DNA from: Palauibacter sp965207805
GTDB lineage: Bacteria; Gemmatimonadota; Gemmatimonadetes; Palauibacterales; Palauibacteraceae
Length of the DNA: 64,000 nucleotides
NCBI GenBank assembly: GCA_965207805.1
Contig: OZ242312.1
Location: 248,001 to 312,000, forward strand
Direction of reading: 5' to 3'
Shown: piece by piece, positions 51,334-60,680 of the stretch
Numbering within the stretch: position 1 is the stretch's first letter
How the letters are laid out: each line of letters begins with the position of its first letter
The notes under the pieces: generated by a model
Database searches by the model: none
What the model saw: the letters and a program-made list of their open reading frames with translations, nothing else
What the model was told of the DNA's origin: nothing
Made by a program: the position numbers and the translations under genes

Positions 51334-52461
51334 ATGCGAATCGAAACGCTGGCGGTGAAGACGGGCATGGACCCGGACGGGGCGAGCCGGGCGATCGCGC
51401 CCCCGATCACACTCTCGACCACCTTCGAGCGCGGGGAGGACGGGTCGTACCCCGGCGGGTTCGACTACTCCCGCAGCGGGAACCCGAACCGAGCCTTGCT
51501 GGAGGCGGCGCTGGCGGCGCTGGAGGGCGGGCCGGAAGCCGTCGCCTTCCCCTCGGGCATGGCGGCGACGTTCGCCGTCATCTTCTCGCTCTCGCCGGGG
51601 GACCACGTCGTCGCCGAGGACGCCGCGTACTACGGGACCGGCGTGCTCCTGCGCGATTCGTTCGCCGAGCGCGGCATCGAGGCGAGCTTCGTCGACATGA
51701 CCGACCTCGACGCCGTCCGCGCCGCCATGCGGCCGAACACCCGCCTCGTGTGGATGGAGACCCCGTCCAACCCGCTCATCCGCATCTCCGACATCGAGGC
51801 GCTCGCCGGCATCGCGCACGAGGGCGGGGCGATCTCGTGCTGCGACAACACGTGGGCGACGCCGCTCCTGCAGCGGCCGCTGGATCTCGGCATGGATCTC
51901 GTCATGCACTCCACGACCAAGTACTTCGGCGGCCACAGCGACGTGACCGGCGGCGCGGTGATCGTGCGCGAGTCCGGCGGGACGCTCGAGGCGCTGCGCA
52001 GGATCCAGAAGGACGGCGGCCTCGTGCCGTCTCCCTTCGACGCCTGGCTCACGAGGCGCGGCCTCGAATCCCTCGCCGCGCGCATGGCCATGCACTGCGC
52101 CAACGCCATGGAGATCGCCCGCTTCCTCGACGCCCACCCGCGCGTCGAGCGGGTCCACTATCCGGGCCTGGAGGACGATCCCGGACACGCCCTCGCCGCG
52201 CGCCAGATGTCCGGCTTCGGCGGCATGCTGTCCTTCGACGTCGTGGGTGGCCGGGACGAGGCGTTCGCGGTCGCGGCCCACGTGAAGGTCGTCGCCCGGG
52301 CCACGAGTCTCGGGGGGACCCACTCCCTCATCGAGCACCGGGCGTCCATCGAAGGTCCGACGACCCGGGCCCCGGAGAACCTGCTCCGCATGTCCGTCGG
52401 CCTCGAACACCCCGACGACCTGAAGGAGGATCTGGACCAAGCCTTGGCCGCCGCCTACTGA
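51334..52461 (+). CDS. metB: Cystathionine gamma-synthase/lyase-type PLP enzyme
   Basis: A 375-residue trans-sulfuration enzyme of the Cys/Met PLP family. The Schiff-base lysine is Lys196 in HSTTKYFGGHSDVTGG. The ETPSNPLIRISDIEAL, YSRSGNPNRALLEAALAALEGG and GGTHSLIEHRAS blocks are characteristic. It either makes cystathionine from activated homoserine and cysteine or cleaves it; sequence alone does not settle this. ATG 51334 with GGAAAGG upstream is chosen; the in-frame start at 51283 overlaps the membrane gene. Its stop overlaps the convergent sarcosine oxidase alpha gene by 7 bp. No SAM riboswitch is seen in front of it. Confidence 0.88.
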   Translation: MRIETLAVKTGMDPDGASRAIAPPITLSTTFERGEDGSYPGGFDYSRSGNPNRALLEAALAALEGGPEAVAFPSGMAATFAVIFSLSPGDHVVAEDAAYYGTGVLLRDSFAERGIEASFVDMTDLDAVRAAMRPNTRLVWMETPSNPLIRISDIEALAGIAHEGGAISCCDNTWATPLLQRPLDLGMDLVMHSTTKYFGGHSDVTGGAVIVRESGGTLEALRRIQKDGGLVPSPFDAWLTRRGLESLAARMAMHCANAMEIARFLDAHPRVERVHYPGLEDDPGHALAARQMSGFGGMLSFDVVGGRDEAFAVAAHVKVVARATSLGGTHSLIEHRASIEGPTTRAPENLLRMSVGLEHPDDLKEDLDQALAAAY

Positions 52462-55400
52462 GTTGCGCGAATCCAGTCGGTGAAGACGCGCTCGCCGGCT
52501 GGGCGCAGCCCCGCGTGGCGGCCCGATTCGAGGAGCGCTTCGACGAAGGTCTGTCCGTACCCGCGGCTGAAGGCGATCAGGACGGCGTCGTCGCGCCACG
52601 TGACGACCTGGCAGGGGACATGGAGGATGGGGCCTTGGGTCAGGAACGGTCGCTCGCGCGCGGGGTCGAAGAGGTCGAGATCGGTGACGCTCTCCAGCAC
52701 TTCGGGAACGGAGTCTCCGAGCAGGGCGAGCCAGCAGTGGGAGTCGGTGGTGTCCGTGTAGTGCGGACCGTCCGGCATGGTGGGAGCCGTGCCGGGTCCG
52801 ACGTGCCAGATCGAGGCCTGGGTCCCGTTCATCCGGTTGATCATCAGCCCGTCGCGGACCGCGACTTCGCCCGGCGTGCGCGGCACGTCGAGGCCGAACG
52901 GCCGCACGGCCCGGATGTCGCGGTGCTGGACGTCCCAGCGCCCGCGGTGGCTGAGGTCGATGAGGCAGGCCTGGCGCAGGGCGTCGGCGGGTGCGCGGTC
53001 GGTTTCGTAGTCGAGCACCACGTTCCAGCCGGCCCGGCGCTCGGTGCGGGCGGGCGCGGCGTCGAAGCGGACCGGAGACCGGCGATGGGCCGCGGGCGCC
53101 GGCCGCGATGGCGACTCGCCGGACCGGCGCGGGCGCCCTTCGAGGGCGATCCGCAGGCGCTGCCCCCTCGGATCGTAGAAGTGGGGAGGCACCACGGTCG
53201 CGGTCGAGCGCACGGTCCGCTGGCCCAGCGACTCGTACAGGTCGAGCGAACGGCCCCGCTCCGCCAGCCGGTCCTCGACGAGGGCGAGCCCGTACTGCCA
53301 GCCCAGCGTCTCGCTGTGCCGCGTCGTACAGACGAAGCCGGCGATCCGCTCCCCGTCCACGACGATGGCCCCGTCCTCGGGCCGGTGAGCGACGTCGCGA
53401 GCGGTCCCGCCGCCCGCGTCGCCGCCCGCGGGGTCGTCGACCCGGAGTCCGACTAGCTTCAGCCTCCCGGCCTGTCCCTCGCAGTAGCGCAGCGCCGCGG
53501 CGCCCACCTTGCCGGAGGCCGTATCCTCGCGGTCCCAGAGCCAGCCCATGCCGATGTCGATGAGGGTGACGCGCTGCTCGGACTCCGTCCCGATGATCAC
53601 GTGCCCCTTCTCGGCCCGCAGGCAGTTCTGCGCTTCGAGTCCGAACGGCCGGACGCCGTACTCCGCCCCGGCCTCCCACAACAGGTCCCACACGTACCGG
53701 GCGTAGCTCGCCCGCACGTGCAGTTCATAGGACAACTCGCCCACGAACCCAAGGCGCAGGCACCGCGCCGCCACGCCGTCCCCCACCTCGATCTCGCGGC
53801 AGCCGAGGTACGGGAACGCCTCGTCCGACAGGTCCGCGCCCGTGATCTTCTCCAGCACCCGCCGCGCGTTCGGCCCGGCCACGTTGATGGAGGCGAGGGC
53901 GTCGGTGAGGTTCACGAGGTTGTAGTCCCACCCGTCGTACCGCGTGTGGAAGCGGAGCCACTCGACCGTGGCCCCCGCCCGGTTCGAACTCGTCGTGAAG
54001 TAGAATTCGTCCTCGCCCGTCCGCACGACGACGCCGTCGTCGATGATGTTGCCCGTGTCGTTGCACATCGCCGAGTACGTGCAGCGGCCGGGCCGGGCTC
54101 GCGTCATGTCGGAGACGTAGACGCGCTGGAGTGCGCGCAGGGCGTCGGGTCCCCAGATCCGGAACTTCCCCAGCGGCGAGCTGTCGAGAAGGCCGACGTT
54201 CTCGCGCACGTTGCGGATCTCCTCCATACACTTCCGGTCCTCGCTGAAGTATCGCGCCCTCAGCCACGGACCCGCCCGGCGGAACACGGCGCCCCGCGCG
54301 GCCTGGTCGTCGTGGAGTGGGGTCCGCTTGTGGACGTCGTGGTTCGGGCCCGCGAGCGTCGCAAGGGAGGGGGGGATGACCGGCGGGCGCACCGTGGTGG
54401 CGGCGAAGCTGCCCAGCGGCTGCCCTGAGATTTCGGCCATCGCCATGGCGAGGTTCTGGCCCGGCACGCGGTACTGGCCAGGGCCGAGGCCGAAGTTGCC
54501 GAAGCGCTTCGCGAGTTCGGGCACGTCGAAGGCGTAGGCGGCGCACTGGGCCGCGTTCTTCCACGTGCCGTCCTCGTCGAAATCGAGGAACGCTTTGCGG
54601 CCGGGGGCGAGGCGCCGCCCGGCGGCGGGCCCGCGGACGATCGAGGAGCCCCGGGCAGGCCCCGGCAGGTCGGCCAAGCGCGCGCGCTCCCGAGCCAGCT
54701 CGCCCGCGACATCGGTGCCACACGCCGCGGCGGCCTCGAGCCCCGCGATCCGCCCCGAACCCGTGAGCGCCTCGACATCGGTGAGCCGAAGGACCCCGCC
54801 CGCGGCGAACACGTCGGGCGCGAGGTGCTCGAGCTCGAAGGTCCGGGTGCGCTCGCCGTGGCGGAACCGCGCGCCGCCGCACGAGAGCACCCCGATGTCC
54901 GGTTGCCGCCCCGCGCTCGCCACCAGCAGGTCGCACGCCACGCGCAGCGAATCGCCCGCCCCGCCACCGGCCGCGCCGTTCCCCGACCTGGCGGCCACCT
55001 CGACGCCCCGCACCCGGCCCCGCCCGCGCACGCAGGTCGCGGCCCAGCCCGGCCGGAAGTCGATCCCCGCGGCCGACAGGGCTTCCACCAGCTCCGCGTC
55101 GTGCCCATCGCGACGTGCGTCGACGACGACGCGCACGTCCACGCCGAGCGCGGCCAGGTCCACCGCCGCCTCGAGCCCGAGGTCGTCGCCCACGCTGAAG
55201 GCGGCGGCCGCGCCCGGCCGGACGCCGTACGTCCGCGCGAGCCGGATCGCCGTGTCGACCTGCATCACGCCCGGACGATCGTTGTGCTCGAACACGAGCG
55301 GCCGCTCGATCGAGCCCGTCGCGACCACGATCGTCCGCGCGCGGCACTCCCAGTGGACTTCCCCCCGGCCCTCCTCGGACGGCGCGCCCGGTCCCGCAAG

Positions 55401-56162
55401 CTGAAAGCCCGTGAGCAGGTTCTCGCCCCAGATCCCCGTCACCGGAGCGTGCCGGAACACGCGCATGGATTCCATGCGCTCGAGCCGCTCGGCGAGGGCG
55501 GACGCCTCCCCGGCGAGCGTACGACCGTCCCGCACGCGCCAGTCGAGGTGCCCGCCCAGCCACGGCCGGCGCTCGAACAGGCACACCCGCAGCCCGCGCC
55601 GTCCGGCCTCGAGCGCCGCCGAAAGCCCTGCCGGACCGCCGCCCACCACCGCCACGTCCGCGTGCAGGTAGCGCTCCGCCCGCTCCCCCGCGTCCGTCCG
55701 CTCCGCCGCGTGCAGCCGCAGCACGCCCAGGCCGGCCAGCGCCCGCATCCGTTCCTGGAAGAACCGGGCGGCCCACGCGGGCCGGTGGAAAAGCCGGTAG
55801 TAGAACCCCGCCGGCATGAACCGGTCGAGCCGGTCCAGGAAACCGAAGGCGTCGAACCGCGGATCGCCGCGCACGTTCTGCGCGCCGACCTCCATCCCCT
55901 CGCGCAGCGGCGTCGTCCCCGCCGACTGGTTCGGCACGCCGTCGATCGATACGAGCTGGCTCGACCCTTCCCCTTCCAGCTCGTACAGCCCCCGGGGCCG
56001 GTGATACTCGAAGCTCCGGCCGAAGGTGCGGATCCCCGCCCCCCAGAGCGCCGAGGCGACCGTGTCTCCCTCGAATCCCTCCAGCGCGCGCCCGCACCAG
56101 CGGAAAGCGAGCGGCCGTGAGCGGTCGATCCGCTCCGTCGAGGAAGGAGGCAGCCGGCTCAC
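52455..56162 (-). CDS. soxA: Sarcosine oxidase alpha subunit fused to a gamma-like domain
   Basis: A 1235-residue protein, longer than the usual alpha subunit of about 960-1000. In order: an N-terminal 2Fe-2S-like ferredoxin-fold region (FRWCGRALEGFEGDTVASALW), an NAD/FAD-binding domain (VAVVGGGPAGLSAAL), and a second nucleotide-binding block (TIVVATGSIERPLVFEHNDRPGVM, quoted as landmark near residue 310). A GcvT-like folate domain follows (LLDSSPLGKFRIWGPDA, NVAGPNARRVLEKIT). The last 200 residues resemble the gamma subunit SoxG (ACLIDLSHRGRWDVQ). The enzyme demethylates sarcosine or a related N-methyl amine, transferring the methyl to tetrahydrofolate. GTG 56162 overlaps the delta-subunit stop. 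Confidence 0.9.
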   Translation of the reverse strand: MSRLPPSSTERIDRSRPLAFRWCGRALEGFEGDTVASALWGAGIRTFGRSFEYHRPRGLYELEGEGSSQLVSIDGVPNQSAGTTPLREGMEVGAQNVRGDPRFDAFGFLDRLDRFMPAGFYYRLFHRPAWAARFFQERMRALAGLGVLRLHAAERTDAGERAERYLHADVAVVGGGPAGLSAALEAGRRGLRVCLFERRPWLGGHLDWRVRDGRTLAGEASALAERLERMESMRVFRHAPVTGIWGENLLTGFQLAGPGAPSEEGRGEVHWECRARTIVVATGSIERPLVFEHNDRPGVMQVDTAIRLARTYGVRPGAAAAFSVGDDLGLEAAVDLAALGVDVRVVVDARRDGHDAELVEALSAAGIDFRPGWAATCVRGRGRVRGVEVAARSGNGAAGGGAGDSLRVACDLLVASAGRQPDIGVLSCGGARFRHGERTRTFELEHLAPDVFAAGGVLRLTDVEALTGSGRIAGLEAAAACGTDVAGELARERARLADLPGPARGSSIVRGPAAGRRLAPGRKAFLDFDEDGTWKNAAQCAAYAFDVPELAKRFGNFGLGPGQYRVPGQNLAMAMAEISGQPLGSFAATTVRPPVIPPSLATLAGPNHDVHKRTPLHDDQAARGAVFRRAGPWLRARYFSEDRKCMEEIRNVRENVGLLDSSPLGKFRIWGPDALRALQRVYVSDMTRARPGRCTYSAMCNDTGNIIDDGVVVRTGEDEFYFTTSSNRAGATVEWLRFHTRYDGWDYNLVNLTDALASINVAGPNARRVLEKITGADLSDEAFPYLGCREIEVGDGVAARCLRLGFVGELSYELHVRASYARYVWDLLWEAGAEYGVRPFGLEAQNCLRAEKGHVIIGTESEQRVTLIDIGMGWLWDREDTASGKVGAAALRYCEGQAGRLKLVGLRVDDPAGGDAGGGTARDVAHRPEDGAIVVDGERIAGFVCTTRHSETLGWQYGLALVEDRLAERGRSLDLYESLGQRTVRSTATVVPPHFYDPRGQRLRIALEGRPRRSGESPSRPAPAAHRRSPVRFDAAPARTERRAGWNVVLDYETDRAPADALRQACLIDLSHRGRWDVQHRDIRAVRPFGLDVPRTPGEVAVRDGLMINRMNGTQASIWHVGPGTAPTMPDGPHYTDTTDSHCWLALLGDSVPEVLESVTDLDLFDPARERPFLTQGPILHVPCQVVTWRDDAVLIAFSRGYGQTFVEALLESGRHAGLRPAGERVFTDWIRATQ

Positions 56163-56461
56163 GACGAATCTCCCCCGCCCGCATCGCCGCCGCCGGGCCG
56201 CGTCTCCCGGTTCGTGGCCGGATCGCGCCAGGTCGAAAACCAGACGCCGCAGCCGGCCCCGTGGTGCCACCACTCCTCCTGCGGCTCCAGGCGGTTCATG
56301 CGGAACTGCGCCCAGCGAAAGTGCGCCTCGCCGGCGGCCTTGGAATTGCCCCCGCCGGCGGCATCCTCCTCTGCCGGCCTCGGCCCGCGCTCCGGTCCCC
56401 CGTACGTGAACTCGTACACGTCGCGCTTCCCGCACACCGGGCACGTCAACCGGAACGTCAC
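56159..56461 (-). CDS. soxD: Sarcosine oxidase delta subunit
   Basis: A 100-residue SoxD. The zinc-binding CPVCG (Cys7, Cys10), FRWAQFRMNRLEP and the HHGAGCGVWF block with FSTWRDPATN near the end are diagnostic. It is a structural subunit of heterotetrameric sarcosine oxidase. The middle is lengthened by a Glu/Gly-rich loop. It follows soxB by 7 bp, and its TGA overlaps the GTG of the alpha gene. Confidence 0.95.
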   Translation of the reverse strand: MTFRLTCPVCGKRDVYEFTYGGPERGPRPAEEDAAGGGNSKAAGEAHFRWAQFRMNRLEPQEEWWHHGAGCGVWFSTWRDPATNRETRPGGGDAGGGDSS

Positions 56462-56468
56462 GGCACCG

Positions 56469-57731
56469 TCAGTCCCACTGCCCGTACTTCATGGTCGTGG
56501 CCGTCTCCCCCATGTACCGGTTCTCGAGGAAGCGGCGCAGGGCGAACGGGCGCAGGATCTCCGGCGCCTCCTCGCGCGCCATGAACTCGGCCATGTACTT
56601 CCCCGCCACCGGCCCGGACTTGAAGCCGAAGTATCCCCAGCCGACGTCCAGGTAGAGCCCTTCATGGGCGAAGTTGCCGTCGAGGATGGGCGCCATGTCC
56701 GGCGTCATGTCCGCCAGCCCCGCCCACACGCGCAGAAACCGCACGCCCTTCAGGCACGGCATGAAATCCGTCAGCGCCTCGGCCTGGTGCTTGAAGTAGC
56801 CCGCGGTGACCTCCGTCGTGTAGTTCACCTGCGGGTCCATGTGCGCGCCCGTCGCGATCTCCCCCTTCAGCGTCTGGTTCGCGTAGACGTGGTACGCCCC
56901 GGAACTCACGACGTGATGCAGGAACGGCTTCAGCGGCTGCGTGACCATCGCCTGGATCGTGAGCGGGTTCACCGGCAGTTCGATGTCGAGCATGGCGGCG
57001 ATCGCCGGCCCGTAGCCGCCCGCCATGATCCCGAGCTTCCGGCACCCGATCGGCCCCGCGTTCGTCCGTACGCCCGTCACGCGCCCACCCTCGGTGTCGA
57101 TCCCCTGTACCTCAACGCCCTGGTGGATCGCGGCCCCGTGCAGGCTGGCGCCCCGGGCGAGTCCCCACACCACGGCGTCGTGGCGCACGACACCCCCCGG
57201 CGGGTGGTACATGCCGGCCTGGATCGGGTGCGCGGGCCGGTCCGACACGTCCAGCGCCGGAACCAGTTCCTTGCACTGCTGGGGGTCCAGCAGTTCCGAG
57301 CGCACGCCGCAGAAGTTCGCCGTGTTGATCGAGAGCCGGAACGCGGCCACCGCCGCCTCGCTGTGCGCGAGGTTGACGTTGCCGCAATTGTGGAACAGGA
57401 GGTTGAAGTCGAGTTCGTCCGTGAGGATGGGCCACAGCTTCAGGCCCTCGTCATAGAGCGGGACGTTCTCCTGCGTGCGCTGGTTCGCCCTGACGATCGC
57501 GGTATTCCGCCCGGATCCCCCGAATCCGATGTACTGGCTCTCGAGCACGGCGATATCGCGGACGCCGTGGTCCCTGGCGAGGTAGTAGGCCGTGGCGAGC
57601 CCGTGGATGCCGCCCCCGATGATCACCACGTCGTAGTGCCGGCGGAGCGGCCGCTCCTCCCACAGCCGGCCCGGCCGAAAGACGCCCGCCCCGAGCGCGG
57701 ACTTCAGTCGCCCCAGCGGTCCAGGGTTCAC
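56469..57731 (-). CDS. soxB: Sarcosine oxidase beta subunit
   Basis: A 420-residue FAD-dependent amine oxidase of the DAO fold. The dinucleotide motif VVIIGGGIHGLATAYYLA is near residues 35-52, and the family block GSGRNTAIVRANQRT follows. The C-terminus carries NFAHEGLYLDVGWGYFGFKSGPVAGK. In the heterotetrameric enzyme this subunit oxidises the N-methyl substrate at its flavin. It is the third gene of the operon in the order beta-lactamase-like, DAO-family, soxB, soxD, soxA, which is the normal B-D-A order of sarcosine oxidase loci. Confidence 0.94.
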   Translation of the reverse strand: MNPGPLGRLKSALGAGVFRPGRLWEERPLRRHYDVVIIGGGIHGLATAYYLARDHGVRDIAVLESQYIGFGGSGRNTAIVRANQRTQENVPLYDEGLKLWPILTDELDFNLLFHNCGNVNLAHSEAAVAAFRLSINTANFCGVRSELLDPQQCKELVPALDVSDRPAHPIQAGMYHPPGGVVRHDAVVWGLARGASLHGAAIHQGVEVQGIDTEGGRVTGVRTNAGPIGCRKLGIMAGGYGPAIAAMLDIELPVNPLTIQAMVTQPLKPFLHHVVSSGAYHVYANQTLKGEIATGAHMDPQVNYTTEVTAGYFKHQAEALTDFMPCLKGVRFLRVWAGLADMTPDMAPILDGNFAHEGLYLDVGWGYFGFKSGPVAGKYMAEFMAREEAPEILRPFALRRFLENRYMGETATTMKYGQWD

Positions 57732-57755
57732 GGAACGCGAGTCGACGCGTGAAGG

Positions 57756-59063
57756 TCAGCCGATGACCGAATAGGACGAATCCGGGTTCATCGTCCGGAG
57801 TCGACTGAAGAATCCGAGGTTACAGTCCCGTCTCGTATACTTCATATGGAACTGTACCGGATCGGCGTCATGGTCGCGCCCGTCCTCGACCGCCTCTATC
57901 AGCTCCGCCATGAGCTGGCCCGCGACCGGCGCGTTCTTGAACTGGTTCCCGGACGTCCCCACCGCCATGTAGAAGCCGGGCAGGTCCGACTTGTCATAGA
58001 TCGGGATCCAGTCGTCCGACACGTCATAGAGGTCGACGAGGCCCTGCCGCGCCTCCGGCACCGGGAGTCCCTTCACCCGCTGCGCCTCTCGCAGGACCTG
58101 CGTCCGCCACTGATAACTGAACGTATTGTCATAGTCGTCCGGATCCTCCACCCATTCCAGATCATCGCACGGCGGGTCCTCGGAACCGATCAGAATGTGG
58201 TTGCCGACTTCCGGCCGCGAATAACACCCGATATCGCTGTCCGAGATCAGCATGCCGACGACGTTATAGTCGACGCCCTCCGGTGCGGGGACGTGGCAGA
58301 CCTCCTGCTTCAGGGCGCGCGTCTTGATGTTCATCCCCTCCTCGACCCCCGCCATGCGGTTGATGACGAAGGAGTGGGGACCGCCGACGTTCACGACGAC
58401 AGGCGCCCGGACTTCGGACCCGTCCTTCAGTCGAACCCCGGCCGCCCTCCCGTTCTCCCGCAGGATCTCCGTCACCTCCGTGTTGAAGCGGAACTCGCCC
58501 CCGTGCGCCTCGCACCCGAGCTGCACGTTGTGGCAGCACAGTTGCGGGTCGTTGATATAGCCGGATTCCGGGATATAGAGGGCCCCCGCCACGTTCCCGC
58601 CGGAGGGTCGGCCGAACCCCGGGTCCTCCTCCGTGACGGGAGGCCCGAACTGCCGCGTGTCGAGGACGGAGAGCTTCTCGCGCATCCCCTCCGCGTCCAG
58701 GTCCTCGTACGCGACGTGGAGTTCGTCGAGACTCTCCTTCACGCGCTGCAGGTGGTGGTTCTTCTCCGTCTTCGTGACGAGGCAGCCGGTGTTGACGTAG
58801 CGCGCGAGCCCGGAGGGATCCGGCACGCCGACGTACTTCCCCCAGTCGAGCCAGTAGAAGTAGGACTCGCGGGCCATGGCGACGCCATCCGGGGTCGAAT
58901 AGTGGAGACGGATGATGGCGCAGGTGTTCGAGGTCGAGCCGTATCCGGCGGCGGGGAGCTTGTCGACGTTGAGCGTCCGGAACCCGCGCTTGGCCAGTTC
59001 GAAGCCCGTGCAGACGCCGATGACGCCGGCTCCGATGACGATCGCGTCGTAGTCCCTCGACAT
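57756..59063 (-). CDS. FAD-dependent oxidoreductase, DAO family (dimethylglycine/sarcosine dehydrogenase-like)
   Basis: A 435-residue FAD protein with AIVIGAGVIGVCTGFELAKRG at the N-terminus, a typical Rossmann FAD site. A SNTCAIIRLHYSTPDGVAMA segment follows, with the STSN pattern where related enzymes interact with flavin. The C-terminal GFYMAVGTSGNQFKNAPVAGQ block is typical of DAO/SoxB-like enzymes. It probably oxidises another N-methylated amino compound, making the operon a route for betaine or dimethylglycine breakdown, but the substrate is inferred. ATG 59063 has GAGG upstream; GTG 59075 is an alternative. Confidence 0.88.
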   Translation of the reverse strand: MSRDYDAIVIGAGVIGVCTGFELAKRGFRTLNVDKLPAAGYGSTSNTCAIIRLHYSTPDGVAMARESYFYWLDWGKYVGVPDPSGLARYVNTGCLVTKTEKNHHLQRVKESLDELHVAYEDLDAEGMREKLSVLDTRQFGPPVTEEDPGFGRPSGGNVAGALYIPESGYINDPQLCCHNVQLGCEAHGGEFRFNTEVTEILRENGRAAGVRLKDGSEVRAPVVVNVGGPHSFVINRMAGVEEGMNIKTRALKQEVCHVPAPEGVDYNVVGMLISDSDIGCYSRPEVGNHILIGSEDPPCDDLEWVEDPDDYDNTFSYQWRTQVLREAQRVKGLPVPEARQGLVDLYDVSDDWIPIYDKSDLPGFYMAVGTSGNQFKNAPVAGQLMAELIEAVEDGRDHDADPVQFHMKYTRRDCNLGFFSRLRTMNPDSSYSVIG

Positions 59064-59079
59064 CGCCTCGGTCACCGTC

Positions 59080-60528
59080 TCACCCGCCGATGCGCTCGTA
59101 CACCGCGTGCGAGACGCGCTCGTTCCCGTCCGCGTCTGTGCTCCGGTACTCGTTGTCGATCCGGTTTCCGTCCTCGGACAGGACATTGATGATGACCTGC
59201 GTGACGCGGCCGTCCCGCCGGCTCGTGATCCGGTTCGTGTAGCGGTCGACGACCTCCACCGCCGTCTCGACCCCGTCCCGCCCGGTTACGGGCCGGAATT
59301 CGCCGTCGAACATCGTGTCGTAACTCCACTTCGCCTCGCCGCCGCGGGCGTTCGTGGATTCGACGGTGATCTTCATCCCGCCGTCCCCCCAGGGTTCATA
59401 CGTCATGACGTTCAGCGCCGGGGCCGGCGCGTCGGAGCGCAGCTTCCACACGCCGTAACGGGGGTTGGCGCGGTCGGCGGCCGGATCCGCCGGGGTGCCC
59501 GGGTTGAACAGGAAGTAGTCGTAGATCGCGCGGGAGATCTGGGCGATCGTGGCCTCGCGCGCCGGGACCGGCCGGCCGGAGTCCTTCACGAACACGACCG
59601 TGATCACGTGCCCGGCCCCGTCCGGGAGGTAGATGTACCCGACGTCGTTGGTGGTCCCGCCGATCGTCCCCGTCTTGTGGCCGACCGGGGTGCCGGGCGG
59701 CAGCACGCCCTTGATGCGGCCGGTGCCGGTCTGGACGCGCAGCATGACGTCCTTGAAGACCTCCGTGTTCTTCGAGCCCAGCGCCTTCCCCGCCCAGGTC
59801 ATGGCGAGCAGGTGCGCCATGGCGCGAGGCGTCGACGTGTCGCGGGGGTCGGTGGCGAATGTTTCGCGCGCGGCCGCCCGGTCGGTGGCCGAGACCCCGC
59901 CCGCGAGATCCCGGAACTCGGACAGCGAGATCCTGCCGTCGTCCGGCGTGTCCACGCCCGAATAGTCCCCGATCAGCGACGAGGTCGGACGGTCCACGCT
60001 CAGGCCGTCGACCTGAAGTTCCGCCATGCGCGCGTTCACCGCGTCGGGGCCGCCGGCCGCGGTGAGGGTGAGGTCCGTCGCGCTGTTGTCGGAGATGAGG
60101 AGCATCAGTTCGAGCAGGTTCCGGAGGGAGAGCGCCACGCCGGGGTCGTCGAACAGGTTCGAGATCGTGCCGCTGCCGGGATGGATGTCCGCGGGTTCGA
60201 GTTCGACCATGTCCGCAAGCGAGATCTCGCCGCGGTCGACCCGGGACAGGAGTTGCACCGCGATCGGAACCTTGTAGGTCGAGGCCATGGGGAAGCGCTC
60301 GTCCTCGTTGAACCACACGGCGCGCCCCGTCTCGATGTGAACGGCGCCCACGCCCACCGTGCCGCCGCTGCTGGGCGCCAGGCGCTCGATCTCCGCCAGA
60401 AGCCGGCCGAGTCCGGCGTCCCCCTCGGGCGTGACGGACTGCGCCGCGACCGGGACGGCGGCCAGCATCCCGATGGCCAGCGTCGCCGCGGCCAATCTCG
60501 TGAACGAATGTCGTGTCCGGAGGCGCAT
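59080..60528 (-). CDS. Class A beta-lactamase-like serine hydrolase with C-terminal extension
   Basis: A 482-residue exported protein with a signal peptide ending PVAAQ. It has the class A active-site motifs Ser83-Thr-Tyr-Lys86, Ser146-Asp-Asn148 and Lys285-Thr-Gly, plus the TDPRDTSTPRAMA helix. No ExxLN motif with the deacylating Glu166 equivalent is visible in the expected omega-loop region (VDRPTSSLIGDYSG), so true beta-lactamase turnover is doubtful. After residue 330 come about 150 residues not found in classic enzymes, including a beta-rich YEPWGDGGMKITVEST module. It heads the sarcosine-oxidase operon with a 16-bp gap to the DAO-family gene. Confidence 0.85.
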   Translation of the reverse strand: MRLRTRHSFTRLAAATLAIGMLAAVPVAAQSVTPEGDAGLGRLLAEIERLAPSSGGTVGVGAVHIETGRAVWFNEDERFPMASTYKVPIAVQLLSRVDRGEISLADMVELEPADIHPGSGTISNLFDDPGVALSLRNLLELMLLISDNSATDLTLTAAGGPDAVNARMAELQVDGLSVDRPTSSLIGDYSGVDTPDDGRISLSEFRDLAGGVSATDRAAARETFATDPRDTSTPRAMAHLLAMTWAGKALGSKNTEVFKDVMLRVQTGTGRIKGVLPPGTPVGHKTGTIGGTTNDVGYIYLPDGAGHVITVVFVKDSGRPVPAREATIAQISRAIYDYFLFNPGTPADPAADRANPRYGVWKLRSDAPAPALNVMTYEPWGDGGMKITVESTNARGGEAKWSYDTMFDGEFRPVTGRDGVETAVEVVDRYTNRITSRRDGRVTQVIINVLSEDGNRIDNEYRSTDADGNERVSHAVYERIGG

Positions 60529-60680
60529 CGATCACACTCCCTGGTTCATGCTGCGTCGGTCCTGCTCCCGGCCGGTACGGTAGCCGTTGCGCAACGCGCG
60601 GACGAGACCACCGGGGCCGGGTCGCCCCGAGTGTCGGATCGGTGACATACTCCGCGGTCCACGCAGGTGGGAGGGAGACA

